Part shown: positions 54,321 to 63,561 of the stretch, one piece after another
Numbering within the stretch: position 1 is the stretch's first letter
Layout: each line of letters opens with the position of its first letter
Assembly (NCBI GenBank): GCA_002306815.1
Contig: DBTA01000037.1
Coordinates: forward strand, 4,351-68,350
Source of the DNA: Dehalococcoidia bacterium UBA1328
GTDB lineage: Bacteria; Chloroflexota; Dehalococcoidia; Lucifugimonadales; Lucifugimonadaceae
Length of the DNA: 64,000 nt
Direction: 5' to 3'
Program-made: the position numbers and the translations under genes
Notes under the pieces: model-generated
Seen by the model: only the letters and a program-made list of their open reading frames with translations
The model's database searches: none
Told to the model about the DNA's origin: nothing

Positions 54321-55793
54321 TTAAACTGCCGGCAGTGGCATGTCGTCGCCTGTTTCGTCCTGCCAGATTCGGATTCGCGCTGCCATGTCGCGGATTCGGT
54401 CGCTATGTTCCGGTTCGTCGAACAGGTTGGTCAACTCGTGAGGATCGGTGTTTAGGTCGTATAGCTCACACTTATCACCCGGTGAGAGATTCAACTTCCA
54501 GCGGTCTCCGGTAACAACCCCTCGCCATGGAACCGAAACCATGCGATTGATTTCAGGTGATCCGAGATTCCGGTCACCCATTCCGTTCCATTGAATGAAG
54601 ACATCGTTGTCTGAAAGGTCTTTTTCACCGCGCAGAACCGGGGTTAGAGATTTGCCTTCGACATGATCGGGGATTTGGCTTCCAGAGAGATCAAGCAAAG
54701 TTGGAACGAGATCGACCTGCCCAACCGAGCCTGGAACCCTGGTTTGCTCGCCGTTGTTCATCCATGGCACGTACATTAGGAACGGTACGTTCGATGCCTC
54801 TTCATACAGGGAACGCTTCTCGAGCATGCCGTGGTCACCGGCCATTTCTCCGTGCTCGCTTGTGAAGATGATAATCGTATTATCGGCCTGTCCGCTCTCT
54901 TCCAGCGCTTTGAAAATTACGCCAAGTTGGTTGTCGACTAACGTTACGTTGGCGAAGTACTGTGCTCGAAGCTTCCTGAAGCCTTCTTCCGTGGTCGTAT
55001 CGTGGTGGTCGCCGCCGGCTTCACCTAGAGGATTATTGCCTCCACCCATGTAATAGTCGGAGCGAAGACGGTTCACCAGGGATCCCGAGTCTGGTCGTGT
55101 GCGGAATCCGGGTCCAACTTCGATTTCGTCGGGGTCATAAAGCCCGTTCAAAGGACCCGTGTATGGTGGGTGAGGTTCGAAGAAGTTGACGTACAGCATC
55201 CATGGTTTATGTGCGTGGTCGCCATCTGGGAATTCTCGAATGAACTTCGACGCGGTGTGACCCAGGAACCCAGCCTGGGTCTGTTCTTCGGTGAGGTCGG
55301 CGACACCAACCCAACCTTCATAGGAAATCTTCATTGAAGGCGGCTCAACACCGTGATCCCGCAGCCACTTGTTGTAGGGAGCTTCCTGGTATCGATACTC
55401 TTTGCGTGTGATTCGTACTCGCTGAAAGTCTTCTACAGCTTCCCAGGTGTCGAATCCGTGCTGGGCGACCATGTCATCACCGAGGTGCCATTTACCCATG
55501 TGGGCGTTGTAATACTCGTCGTCAATCATGTCTCCAATCGTCTGGATATCGCGAGAAAGTGGAATGTTGTTTCGCTGAAGCCCAGTGGCATGCGGGTAGA
55601 GACCAGTCATGATCGAAGCGCGCGCCGGTGTGCAAACTGGCTGAGTCACGTACGCGTTCTCGAACACGAAGCTTTTCTCCGCCAGCTTGTCGAGATTCGG
55701 AGTCTTGATCCAGTTGTTTCCATAGGCGCGCATTGAATCACGGCGCTGCTGGTCTGTGAGTATGAATAGGATGTTTGGTTTGCGATCCTGCAT
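54321..55793 (-). CDS. type I sulfatase (formylglycine-dependent), third copy
   Basis: About 490 residues. The N-terminus MQDRKPNILFILTDQQRRDS holds the first metal-binding acids, C-T-P-A-R in QPVCTPARASIMTGLYPH is the formylglycine motif, IIIFTSEHGEMAGDHGMLEK the second metal site, and YDLNTDPHELTNLFDEPEHS the usual C-terminal end. The ATG at 55793 is preferred; the frame extends to 55883 without added conserved sequence. Here the second metal site reads SEHG instead of the more common SDHG, a tolerated change. No signal peptide is seen. Confidence 0.92.
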   Translation of the reverse strand: MQDRKPNILFILTDQQRRDSMRAYGNNWIKTPNLDKLAEKSFVFENAYVTQPVCTPARASIMTGLYPHATGLQRNNIPLSRDIQTIGDMIDDEYYNAHMGKWHLGDDMVAQHGFDTWEAVEDFQRVRITRKEYRYQEAPYNKWLRDHGVEPPSMKISYEGWVGVADLTEEQTQAGFLGHTASKFIREFPDGDHAHKPWMLYVNFFEPHPPYTGPLNGLYDPDEIEVGPGFRTRPDSGSLVNRLRSDYYMGGGNNPLGEAGGDHHDTTTEEGFRKLRAQYFANVTLVDNQLGVIFKALEESGQADNTIIIFTSEHGEMAGDHGMLEKRSLYEEASNVPFLMYVPWMNNGEQTRVPGSVGQVDLVPTLLDLSGSQIPDHVEGKSLTPVLRGEKDLSDNDVFIQWNGMGDRNLGSPEINRMVSVPWRGVVTGDRWKLNLSPGDKCELYDLNTDPHELTNLFDEPEHSDRIRDMAARIRIWQDETGDDMPLPAV

Positions 55794-56317
55794 CGATTGA
55801 TTGGCCTGCTGAGAAGTTTTGATATTTGCGGTTGCGAGTGTAATCAGCCAACGGAAGGGTACGGCATCCAGGCTCGCGCGCAATATCGCGCGGGCTTAAT
55901 CTCGAAAGATGGGACTACTCCTGCACCAACAAATAGAGACGGACAATACATTGCTTACGCCAATTACCGCAGAGATTGCCGAGGGCATGATTGCGCGGGA
56001 CAAACTCGGTTTGTAATCTGAAAGCCGCCTGAAGTTTCCGCATCCCTTCCAGATTCCACCCATGGTGGACGACTTACTACCATCGGTCGATAAACGGTTC
56101 AAGTTCGAATTGCGTAGTACGCCAAGTTCGAACTAAAAGGGACCGTTATTGATGAAATTCACATTTACGATGCGAAGAAGCGAGTTATCGTTCCACCACC
56201 GTAGAAAATCGTTTAGACCTATCGCGTGACCTGTTGCCTTCGAGACAATAAAATCATCTTCATATAATCGAACAGCAGGCGTGAGCTGGTTTAGAACACG
56301 CTTTTGGGGATCATCGT
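55794..56317. other. intergenic stretch with a GC hairpin and a possible gene fragment
   Basis: A hairpin lies at 55872-55895 (GCTCGCGCG, loop CAATAT, CGCGCGGGC). From 55909 a plus-strand frame reads MGLLLHQQIETDNTLLTPIT, EIAEGMIARDKLGL, a TAA, then SESRLKFPHPFQIPPMVDDL and LLPSVDKRFKF to a TAA near 56134. It may be a decayed gene fragment; no family is recognised. CAAGTTCGAA occurs twice, at 56100 and 56123. Confidence 0.35.
55872..55895. other. GC-rich hairpin
   Basis: A 9-bp stem with one G-T pair around a 6-base loop between the sulfatase start and the fragment at 55909. Role unknown; it could be part of the sulfatase leader. Confidence 0.45.
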
Positions 56318-56725
56318 TTGGCAAAGAAACCGGAATCGACGACCGAGATTAAGTTTGAATCAGCTACTAAGAAGAAACGAGTGGAACGTCCATGGGGATC
56401 GTACGAGGTTCTCACGAGCGGTCCCGGTTTTCAGACTAAGCGGTTGACGGTGAAGGCTGAGAAGCGTCTTTCTTTACAGTGGCATCGACACAGAGACGAA
56501 ACGTGGGTCGTCGCTCGTGGAACGGCTCAGGTGACGGTCGATGAGGATCAGCACACGCTGGGTCGTGGGCAGGCGATGCATGTGCCACGAAATGTCCATC
56601 ACCGAATAGAGAATATTTCTTCCGTCGAACCGCTTGAGATTATAGAGGTACAAACGGGCGATTACCTCGGCGAAGATGACATCGTTCGCGTAGAAGATGA
56701 TTTCGGTAGAGCAGACTCAGAGTAG
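56318..56725 (+). CDS. cupin protein, type II mannose-6-phosphate isomerase-like
   Basis: A 135-residue single cupin. VERPWGSYEVLTSGPGFQTK and KRLSLQWHRHRDETWVVARG (His ligands) with GQAMHVPRNVHHRIENIS match the isomerase domain of ManC-type proteins. It lacks the guanylyltransferase part, so it is a stand-alone isomerase or a sugar-binding cupin. The start is a TTG at 56318 with GGGGA upstream. The N-terminus is Lys/Glu-rich and probably flexible. Confidence 0.82.
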   Translation: MAKKPESTTEIKFESATKKKRVERPWGSYEVLTSGPGFQTKRLTVKAEKRLSLQWHRHRDETWVVARGTAQVTVDEDQHTLGRGQAMHVPRNVHHRIENISSVEPLEIIEVQTGDYLGEDDIVRVEDDFGRADSE

Positions 56726-57124
56726 ATACTTCGCTAGTCCTGCTCTCTTCGAAGAAGGGAGTTAGGTGGTGGTTCTGTCCCCTCCCTACCCGCCTGGATC
56801 CTGAAAATGCATTCAGGATGACATGTTCGGTGTTCGTAGTCTCGTCGCTTATTAATGGTCTGTGTAGAGGCCGAGACTTATACCCACAATCAATGAAACA
56901 TACAGGTGTCGTTGACTATCGGCGGTGGGTGCAACGGCTGCTAACCGATTGGTACTCTCTTTCCTTAAGCAGGTGCCTGTTCCCTTGCGGAAGCAGTTGT
57001 ACACCATCACGACAGAGGATGCGATAAAAAAACCGAGTCTGATGGTCGCGAAGCGTTGCGGCTATGTCGACACGAAAACGACCTAATTGAGCGTTAGGCG
57101 AATGTTGTATAGCGAGTGGTGAAA
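56726..57124. other. intergenic stretch with dispersed repeat
   Basis: No supported gene; a 69-codon frame at 56818 lies inside the repeat. It contains the repeat at 56798-56823 and a CT/GA-rich region near 56745 that could form weak hairpins. Confidence 0.4.
56798..56823. repeat. dispersed inverted repeat, second copy
   Basis: ATCCTGAA and TTCAGGAT form an 8-bp stem around AATGCA. The segment 56801-56823 matches 26951-26973 in 22 of 23 bases. Confidence 0.7.
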
Positions 57125-58258
57125 CTACCTGTCCTGAACGCTTCCGTCAAAGCCGATAGGTGTGTCGAGCACTTTCGGGTTTTCAGGTCCTGACAAGGCT
57201 TCTTCGTTCAATTCAATCCCGAGTCCAGGTCCCTCAGGAACGATGAGGTAGCCCTCGACAAGTTCCAGTGGCGTTACTAGAAGATCGCTCTTGGGAGGTT
57301 CGGACTCGCCGGTGTACTCCTGAAGTGCGAAATTGGGAATGCTGGCATCAAGCTGAACACAAGCTGCAGTGCTGACTGGTGAAAGCGGATTGTGAGGAAT
57401 CACTTTGACGTGTTTTGCTTCTGCCATCGCCGCGACTTTCTTTGAACCAGATAGTCCACCGCAAAGGCACAAATCAGGACGAACATACGCGGCTGCGTTC
57501 GCGCTCAACAACTGTTCATATTCGAAGATTGTCGTAAATCTTTCGCCAGTGGCAATGGGAATGTTGCACTGCTCGGCTACTTCTCCCATGCGAGCAGGAC
57601 TGTCTGGAAGCATTGGGTCTTCATAGAAGAACGGGTTGAACTGCTCAAGACGTCGACCCAGCCAAATGCTTTCTGACGGGTTCATCTGGCGGTGAATTTC
57701 TACACAAATATCTACGTTGCTGCCGACCGCTTCTTTTACCGCGCCGACACGGTCAACTGCTTCTTCCGCCCACTCGGTATAAGACTTGTGGAGGTAGTAA
57801 TCGGGAGGGAATGGCGTGAATCTAACGGCGGTAAATCCATCTTTTGCCGCGGCAATTGCGCTTGCCACGAGTTCATCTTTAGTTGCACCGCCGACGTGCA
57901 TGTAGCAGCGAACTTTGTCACGTGTACGACCACCTATAAGGTCATAAATCGGTACTCCCAGTCGCTTGCCTTTGATGTCCCACAATGCGATATCGATCGC
58001 TGAGAGCGCTCCCTGTACAACCGAACCCATGAAGTGTGATGACCGATACAGCCACTGGTAGTGGTGTTCAATGAAATCCGGGTTCTGCCCAACAAGGTAC
58101 TCAGCCATGGTGTCGACCATAGTTTTGGTAGGTCGTTGCCAGCCGTGAACTCCGCCTTCACCAATACCAACCGTTCCGTCCTCGCAGTAAACACGGATCA
58201 AAAGCCATCGATCCCAGAGGATTGTTTCGACTCGTTCGATTTTGGTTGGTGCAGGCAT
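57125..58258 (-). CDS. enolase-superfamily dehydratase, galactonate dehydratase-like
   Basis: A 377-residue enzyme of the mandelate racemase class. The capping domain has VGIGEGGVHGWQRPT. The barrel carries DICVEIHRQM (first metal ligand Glu where many have Asp, with a His two residues on), FFYEDPMLPDS, ATGERFTTIFE and KVIPHNPLSPVS; the last His is a likely catalytic residue. SAIDIALWDIKGKRLGVPIY is the usual cap-barrel link. The order fits D-galactonate dehydratase-like enzymes, though the Glu for Asp change leaves the substrate open. The ATG at 58258 is clear. It is divergent from the D-aminoacylase gene. Confidence 0.9.
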   Translation of the reverse strand: MPAPTKIERVETILWDRWLLIRVYCEDGTVGIGEGGVHGWQRPTKTMVDTMAEYLVGQNPDFIEHHYQWLYRSSHFMGSVVQGALSAIDIALWDIKGKRLGVPIYDLIGGRTRDKVRCYMHVGGATKDELVASAIAAAKDGFTAVRFTPFPPDYYLHKSYTEWAEEAVDRVGAVKEAVGSNVDICVEIHRQMNPSESIWLGRRLEQFNPFFYEDPMLPDSPARMGEVAEQCNIPIATGERFTTIFEYEQLLSANAAAYVRPDLCLCGGLSGSKKVAAMAEAKHVKVIPHNPLSPVSTAACVQLDASIPNFALQEYTGESEPPKSDLLVTPLELVEGYLIVPEGPGLGIELNEEALSGPENPKVLDTPIGFDGSVQDR

Positions 58259-58486
58259 ATTGAGATTGATCCGTTCCGTTTTGAGTTAATCGCGCCGGGA
58301 TGCGAAGAAGAGCCAGCACATGTTGTGGGTGAAGGTAGCTCGTATTTAAGCGATATACAAGATCATTCCGGATTGTGTTGCCGTACCACGAGAGTTATAA
58401 CGTCGGCGTAAATCAAAAAAATCTGCATACATCGCCGATCAGCTGCTCAACTGATCATGCTAACCAAACGAAGAAGGAACTGATCT

Positions 58487-59983
58487 TTGCTTGATTTGGT
58501 CATAAAAGGTGCAATGGTTGTTGACGGCACAGGCTCGCCTGGATCGGTGATCGACGTTGGTATTCGCGGAGATCGAATCGAGGTTGTTGATCAGGCAGTT
58601 GAAGCTGAATCAGCCGAGACGTTGGATGCGTCGGGTCTGGTGCTCGCTCCGGGATTTATTGATGTTCATTCCCACGACGACTTTCACGTACTCATAGAGC
58701 CCGAGGTTCGCCACAACATTCTTCAAGGGATTACGACCGTTATCGTCGGAAACTGTGGGTTTGGTGCTGCAGGCTCAGAAGCTGGCAAGATTCAAATGAA
58801 GGCAATCAATGAACCTTCCGTTGAGCTTCCCGACTGGACCGGTTATTCTGGATATCTCGATGAAGTCGAAAAAACATCTCCTTCGCTCAATGTCGCTGCT
58901 TTGGTAGGTCACCACACCGCTCGCCGGGAAGCAATGAACGGTGTTGCGGATCGTCCGCCGACTGATGACGAACTCAAAGCCATGCTCGCGAACGTGGAAG
59001 AGGGAATGGAGGCGGGCGCGGTCGGGATGTCTACCGGCTTAGTCTACGAACCCGGTCGTTACGCCAGTACTGATGAGGTTGTGGCGCTTGGTGAAATCGT
59101 CGGCAAATACGGCGGAGTCTACGTTTCGCATATGCGTGACGAAGGAGCGGGTCTTTTAGATTCCGTTCGAGAGACACTTCACATTGGCAAAGCCAGCGGA
59201 ACACCTGTGCAGATATCGCACCACAAATCGGTTGGCAAAACGAACTGGGGGATGGTTTCTCAGTCGCTGGAAATGATTGAAGAGGCTGTCTCGCAGGGCA
59301 GGGATGTCACAGCAGACCAGTACCCGTATACAGCGCGCAGCACGATGTTGTTTGCACTGGTGCAAAACGGGACGTTCAACTCCAGCGAGGGTGGGGCGAT
59401 GGGTAAATCAGATCCTTCCGAAGTTCTGCTCTGCTCAGTGCCTGGATACGATGAGTACGAAGGTCGAACATTACAGAGTTTCGTTGAAGAATTTGATCTA
59501 CCCGGAGAGGATGCGGCCAACAAGCTTTTAAGTGAATACTCAGATGCCATCCTCGTTGCCGCTTTCGGCATGGATGAAGGCGACGTGCGTATGGTGATGG
59601 CTCATGATTCGACCATGATCGGCACCGATGGTTTGGATCGCGGCTCTAAACCACATCCTCGTGCCTGGGGAACTTACCCGCGAGTTTTGGGCAAGTACGT
59701 TCGCGAAGAAGGTGTCATTTCGCTTGAGAATGCTATTCACAAAATGACGCAAATGCCGGCTGAAAAGTTTGATATTCCGAATCGAGGATTGATCAAAGAA
59801 GGATACTTCGCCGACGTTGTTCTTTTCGATCCGGATTCAGTTATTGACGGAGCGACTTACGAGAATCCTCGGGTTGGACCGCAAGGAATGCCACACGTGA
59901 TAGTGAATGGGTCTTTTGCGGTGAAAAACGGCGAGCAGGTTGGCTCACGCACTGGTCATGCGGTGCGGAAAGGGCAAATCTGA
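58487..59983 (+). CDS. N-acyl-D-amino-acid deacylase family amidohydrolase
   Basis: A 498-residue amidohydrolase that frees D-amino acids from N-acyl forms or acts on related amides. LDLVIKGAMVVDGTGSPG, the metal motif GFIDVHSHDDFHVL, the NCGFGAAGSE segment, and YVSHMRDEGAGLLDSV are typical; ISHHKSVGKTNWG and the late MVMAHDSTMIGTDG provide further metal ligands. The start is a TTG at 58487, eight bases after AAGGA. The first broken enolase begins 70 bases after its stop on the same strand. Confidence 0.9.
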   Translation: MLDLVIKGAMVVDGTGSPGSVIDVGIRGDRIEVVDQAVEAESAETLDASGLVLAPGFIDVHSHDDFHVLIEPEVRHNILQGITTVIVGNCGFGAAGSEAGKIQMKAINEPSVELPDWTGYSGYLDEVEKTSPSLNVAALVGHHTARREAMNGVADRPPTDDELKAMLANVEEGMEAGAVGMSTGLVYEPGRYASTDEVVALGEIVGKYGGVYVSHMRDEGAGLLDSVRETLHIGKASGTPVQISHHKSVGKTNWGMVSQSLEMIEEAVSQGRDVTADQYPYTARSTMLFALVQNGTFNSSEGGAMGKSDPSEVLLCSVPGYDEYEGRTLQSFVEEFDLPGEDAANKLLSEYSDAILVAAFGMDEGDVRMVMAHDSTMIGTDGLDRGSKPHPRAWGTYPRVLGKYVREEGVISLENAIHKMTQMPAEKFDIPNRGLIKEGYFADVVLFDPDSVIDGATYENPRVGPQGMPHVIVNGSFAVKNGEQVGSRTGHAVRKGQI

Positions 59984-60053
59984 ACTGCCTGGGGTGGTAT
60001 TGAGTCGAGCCGAGTTCTCACCCACGCCTACTGATAGAAATTTGCGAAGAAAT

Positions 60054-61244
60054 ATGGCATCAGAAGTAATCACATCTGTAACGGTGACGCCGATTCCCTC
60101 CAGTTACCGCAAAGAACTGGGCAAGAACGCTTACATCGACAACATTGGCACTCAGCGACTCGAATGGGTTGTACGAGCTCGAAGTTCAAGCGGAGCCGAA
60201 GGGATTTCGATTGCGAATCGACTCATGCGCGACGGCTCTGTTGAAAGCATGCTAGAGCACATCAAGGGTGCGCTTCTGGGACGCGAAGTCGATCAACTTC
60301 TTGAGATTTCGGATGGTGTTGTGACGGGAGCCGGTCCTGGAATGGAGAAGTGGTATTTCCGAAACGGGTGGATGACGATTCTCGCTTTTGATCTTGTGGG
60401 CAAGGTTCGAGGCGTCTCGGCTATCGATCTGCTTGGTGGTAGGAAACACGATTCCGTGCCAGCGTACGACACCACCCTTTATTTTCAGTATTTCCTGAAT
60501 CCCGAGCATGGAGCGTTGCAAGTCGGCGACGAAGCTGCGCAAGCTGTTGCCGACGGATGGCGCGCTGTCAAGATCAAACTCGGGCGCGGTGGTCGATGGA
60601 TGCTGCCGTAAGCAGGATTAAGACGTGATATTGAAGTCGTTCTTGGTGCTCGTGACGCGGTAGGTCCTGACGTACAGATTTACGTCGATGCCAATTTTGG
60701 TTACGACGGCCATCTTGATTTGCTGGACGAGTTAATCAAGTAAGTCGCGCCAGCAGATATTTTCTGGTTCGAAGAAATGATCACTCACGATGTTGCCGGC
60801 TACCGGGCAATGCGAGAAATGCTGGCAAAGCACGGATCTGACGCGTTGCTCACTTGCGGTGAAGTCGATAGAAACCCAATTTCCGAAGTGTTCCAGGATC
60901 TGATTGATGAGGGTTTGATCGACGGCTATCAGCCTGACATTGTTGGGCATGGTTATCTGGGGTGGATGGACATTGAACGGCAACTAAAGGGCACTGGCGT
61001 ACGCACGGTCCCGCACAACTGCGGGAACGGATCATTTGGAAGTTACGCCAGCATAACTTTCGGTGCGGCGTCTGAGACATATGTGACTCTTGAGGACGAG
61101 CGTGTGATTCCGCACTACCTCACCGAATTACCTGAAATGACTAACGGAGATTATTCGCTACCGTCTGGACCCGGACTGGGAATGGATATCGACGAAGCTG
61201 GATACGCTCCGCATGCGAAGCACGAGAATAGGATGGGGGTTTAG
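60054..61244 (+). pseudogene. enolase-superfamily gene with two in-frame TAA codons
   Basis: The ATG at 60054 starts MASEVITSVTVTPIPSSYRK. The cap, the KIKLGRGGRW segment with the K-x-K base motif, VDANFGYDGHLDLL, IFWFEEMITHD and LLTCGEVDRNP carry the barrel ligands. TAA codons at 60609-60611 and 60741-60743 break the frame, while the protein sequence stays alignable across both with its neighbour: WMLP-stop-AGLRRDIEVV aligns with the neighbour's WFEPNAGTLRDIEVV. AAA, GAA or CAA are one change from TAA. The whole gene is about 396 codons. Its stop lies 2 bases before the next enolase ATG. Confidence 0.87.
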
Positions 61245-61246
61245 AC

Positions 61247-62470
61247 ATGGCCGACAAAAACCTCGATCAGCACGTAATAAATAAGATCACCATCACCCCG
61301 GTTGAAACATATTTCGGTTCGCCCGCCAGTGGCCGTATTGTTGGTCGCAACTCGAAGAGCGAGAACTACGGATACAACCAGAGGGAGTGGCTGCTTCAAA
61401 TCTTCACTGACTCGGGCTTGAAGGGGATCAGCAACGCTCGACCAGCTATGAATAGTGGAAGATTGCTCGATGTTTACAACGATTTTAGGGATCTTATCGG
61501 GCTAAAGCTTTCGAGCTTTTTCACGGTGAACGCAGGACGAGTCACCGCGATAAACCCACGATGGTCGGACCTGATAGATCGGTATGATTTTCTGGATGTA
61601 GCTCTGTTCGATCTAATCGGACGAGCACTCGATGCGCCTTCGCACAGTCTGCTTGGGGACAAGGTACGGGACAAAGTCGAAGGATACGACTCGAGTCTTT
61701 ACTTCCAGGATCTGGTGAATCCTGCTGAAGGTGCCGGCGCAGTCGCCAGAGAGGCAGCTTAGGCGGTCGAAAAAGGCTGGACTGCGGTCAAGCTGAAGCT
61801 GGGTCGACCGGGGAAGTGGTTCGAACCGAATGCGGGAACTCTACGTGATATCGAGGTTGTCGAGAGCGTTCGATCCGCGGTCGGCGATGACATAAAAATT
61901 CTAGTTGACGCCAACAATGGGTACGACGCCCGACTCGATCTCCTCGAAGATTTCGTCCGTGGAATTGGCGACCTAAACGTGATGTGGATGGAGGAGATGG
62001 TGACCGAAAATGTCTCCGACTATCGCAAGCTCAATGAGTGGCGTGACAAGTACACACCTTCAACCATGATCGTTGACGGCGAGAGTCACAAAGGTCGTCA
62101 AACCATCTACTGGCAACTGATGGAGGAAGGGCTGATTGACGCCATACAGCCTGACATGCTCCACATGGGCTTCTGGCAATTCCACGTTTTGGTGAGGGAC
62201 ATAGAAGATTCGGATTATTCGACCTTGATTGCCCCTCATAACTACAACGCTGCTTATTTGGGTTTGCGTGCTGATATTCAGTTCGGTGCTGCGACGGAAC
62301 GATTCGTTATTGCCGAAGACTCAACTCTGGATTTTGATCTGTATGACGGCCCGGAATATGTGTTCGAAAACGGCAAGTACAATGTGCCCGATTCCCCCGG
62401 GCTTGCCGTGAGTGTGGATTCCGAACTATATGATCGCGTCTATAAACAGCATGAAACGGTAATCAGTTAG
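61247..62470 (+). pseudogene. enolase-superfamily gene with one in-frame TAG, tandem paralog
   Basis: The ATG at 61247 starts MADKNLDQHVINKITITPVE. AVKLKLGRPGKW (K-x-K), ILVDANNGYDARLDLLEDF, VMWMEEMVTEN and IVDGESHKGRQ mirror the upstream paralog at lower identity. The TAG at 61760-61762 falls in VAREAA-stop-AVEKGW; the paralog has DEAAQAVADGW, so a CAG-to-TAG change is the simplest cause. About 407 codons long. The pair is probably a tandem duplication in one operon with the epimerase downstream (42-base gap). Confidence 0.87.
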
Positions 62471-62511
62471 CTAGCTAATTAATCTCAACTAGTTAGGAAA
62501 ATTCTGAAGAT

Positions 62512-63543
62512 ATGAAAGTTCTAATCACGGGCATTACGGGGCGAGTTGGAGCGAATGTGGCGCAGAACTTTCTGGACCGAGGGCACTACGTCCGCGGGTT
62601 TGTTTGGCCAGGTGATCGCCAGGCAGAAAAGATGAAATCGGTTGGGGCCGAAATAGTCGAAGGTGATCTGGCTAGCTCAGCAGATGTGAACGCGGCTGTC
62701 GATGGTCAGGAAGTTGTTCTACACCTCGGTGCTGCGTTTCAAGCTGGAGGACCGTTCACGCCAGAGCAGTACTTTGATACAAACGTGAAAGGCACTTTCA
62801 ACATTCTTGAAGCTTCGCTGGGTCTTGGCTATCAGCTCAAGCATGTAATTATCACCAGTACCGACGCGACGATGTTCAAGTATCCCCAAGGTGGAATTGC
62901 CGAACCGATCAAAGAAGATTCGTTGCCGCTTTCGACCACTGATTGGTACGGCTATTCAAAGGTACTTTCCGAAAACTTGTTGCATCGATATCGGTCGCAC
63001 CATGATTTGCGTGCTACGATCATTCGCTTCGCAAATGTGTGGGGTGCTGGTGAGATCCTCAACTTCCAACAATTCCACCTGAAGACTTTTCTAAAACAAT
63101 TCGAAAACCGAACCGACGATGCTGGTAAGGCGACTTACGAAGTTCTAAAGGCAGAAGATGCGAAGAGTGATGGTGGAACGCGTCTAATCGTTGCAAGGGA
63201 CGCCAATGGTCGTCCGTGGAAGAAGCACCAAATCGAAGTGCGCGACATTGTCCACGCTTACGAGAAAATAGTTGGAAATGAGAAAACTTTCGGCAATGTG
63301 TATCAGCTTGGGTCGAAAGAGCCGTTCACATGGGACGTATTGATTCCATATATTTCTGAGAAAACTGGAATACCGTATTCGACGGTCGACCTTGCGATGA
63401 ATCCAACGTTTTACGAATATGACCTCGCTGCCGCTCAAAATGATTTTGGATATGCGCCAACGCTTACGTTGAACGACATGGTTGATGAGGCTATTCGATA
63501 CCAGTCAGAGGGCGTCGGCGGGATCATACCTACAAACGTCTAA
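62512..63543 (+). CDS. NAD-dependent epimerase/dehydratase family protein
   Basis: A 343-residue extended SDR. The cofactor loop VLITGITGRVGANVAQNFLD opens the protein; the acidic GDLASSADVNAAVDG segment, the catalytic Tyr-x-x-x-Lys in DWYGYSKVLSEN and IIRFANVWGAGEI follow in family order. It converts or reduces a sugar or sugar acid derivative; substrate not readable. The ATG at 62512 follows TAGGAAAA. Operon position after the enolase pair supports sugar-acid metabolism. Confidence 0.9.
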   Translation: MKVLITGITGRVGANVAQNFLDRGHYVRGFVWPGDRQAEKMKSVGAEIVEGDLASSADVNAAVDGQEVVLHLGAAFQAGGPFTPEQYFDTNVKGTFNILEASLGLGYQLKHVIITSTDATMFKYPQGGIAEPIKEDSLPLSTTDWYGYSKVLSENLLHRYRSHHDLRATIIRFANVWGAGEILNFQQFHLKTFLKQFENRTDDAGKATYEVLKAEDAKSDGGTRLIVARDANGRPWKKHQIEVRDIVHAYEKIVGNEKTFGNVYQLGSKEPFTWDVLIPYISEKTGIPYSTVDLAMNPTFYEYDLAAAQNDFGYAPTLTLNDMVDEAIRYQSEGVGGIIPTNV

Positions 63544-63561
63544 TAAGGAGTGAATCTGGTT

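Noticed and set aside
109..62470. Reassignment of a stop codon to an amino acid
   Set aside because: TAG, TAA and TGA all occur inside broken genes and all three also end intact genes, and the apparent replaced residues differ (Tyr, Trp, Gln, charged). A single code change cannot explain this.
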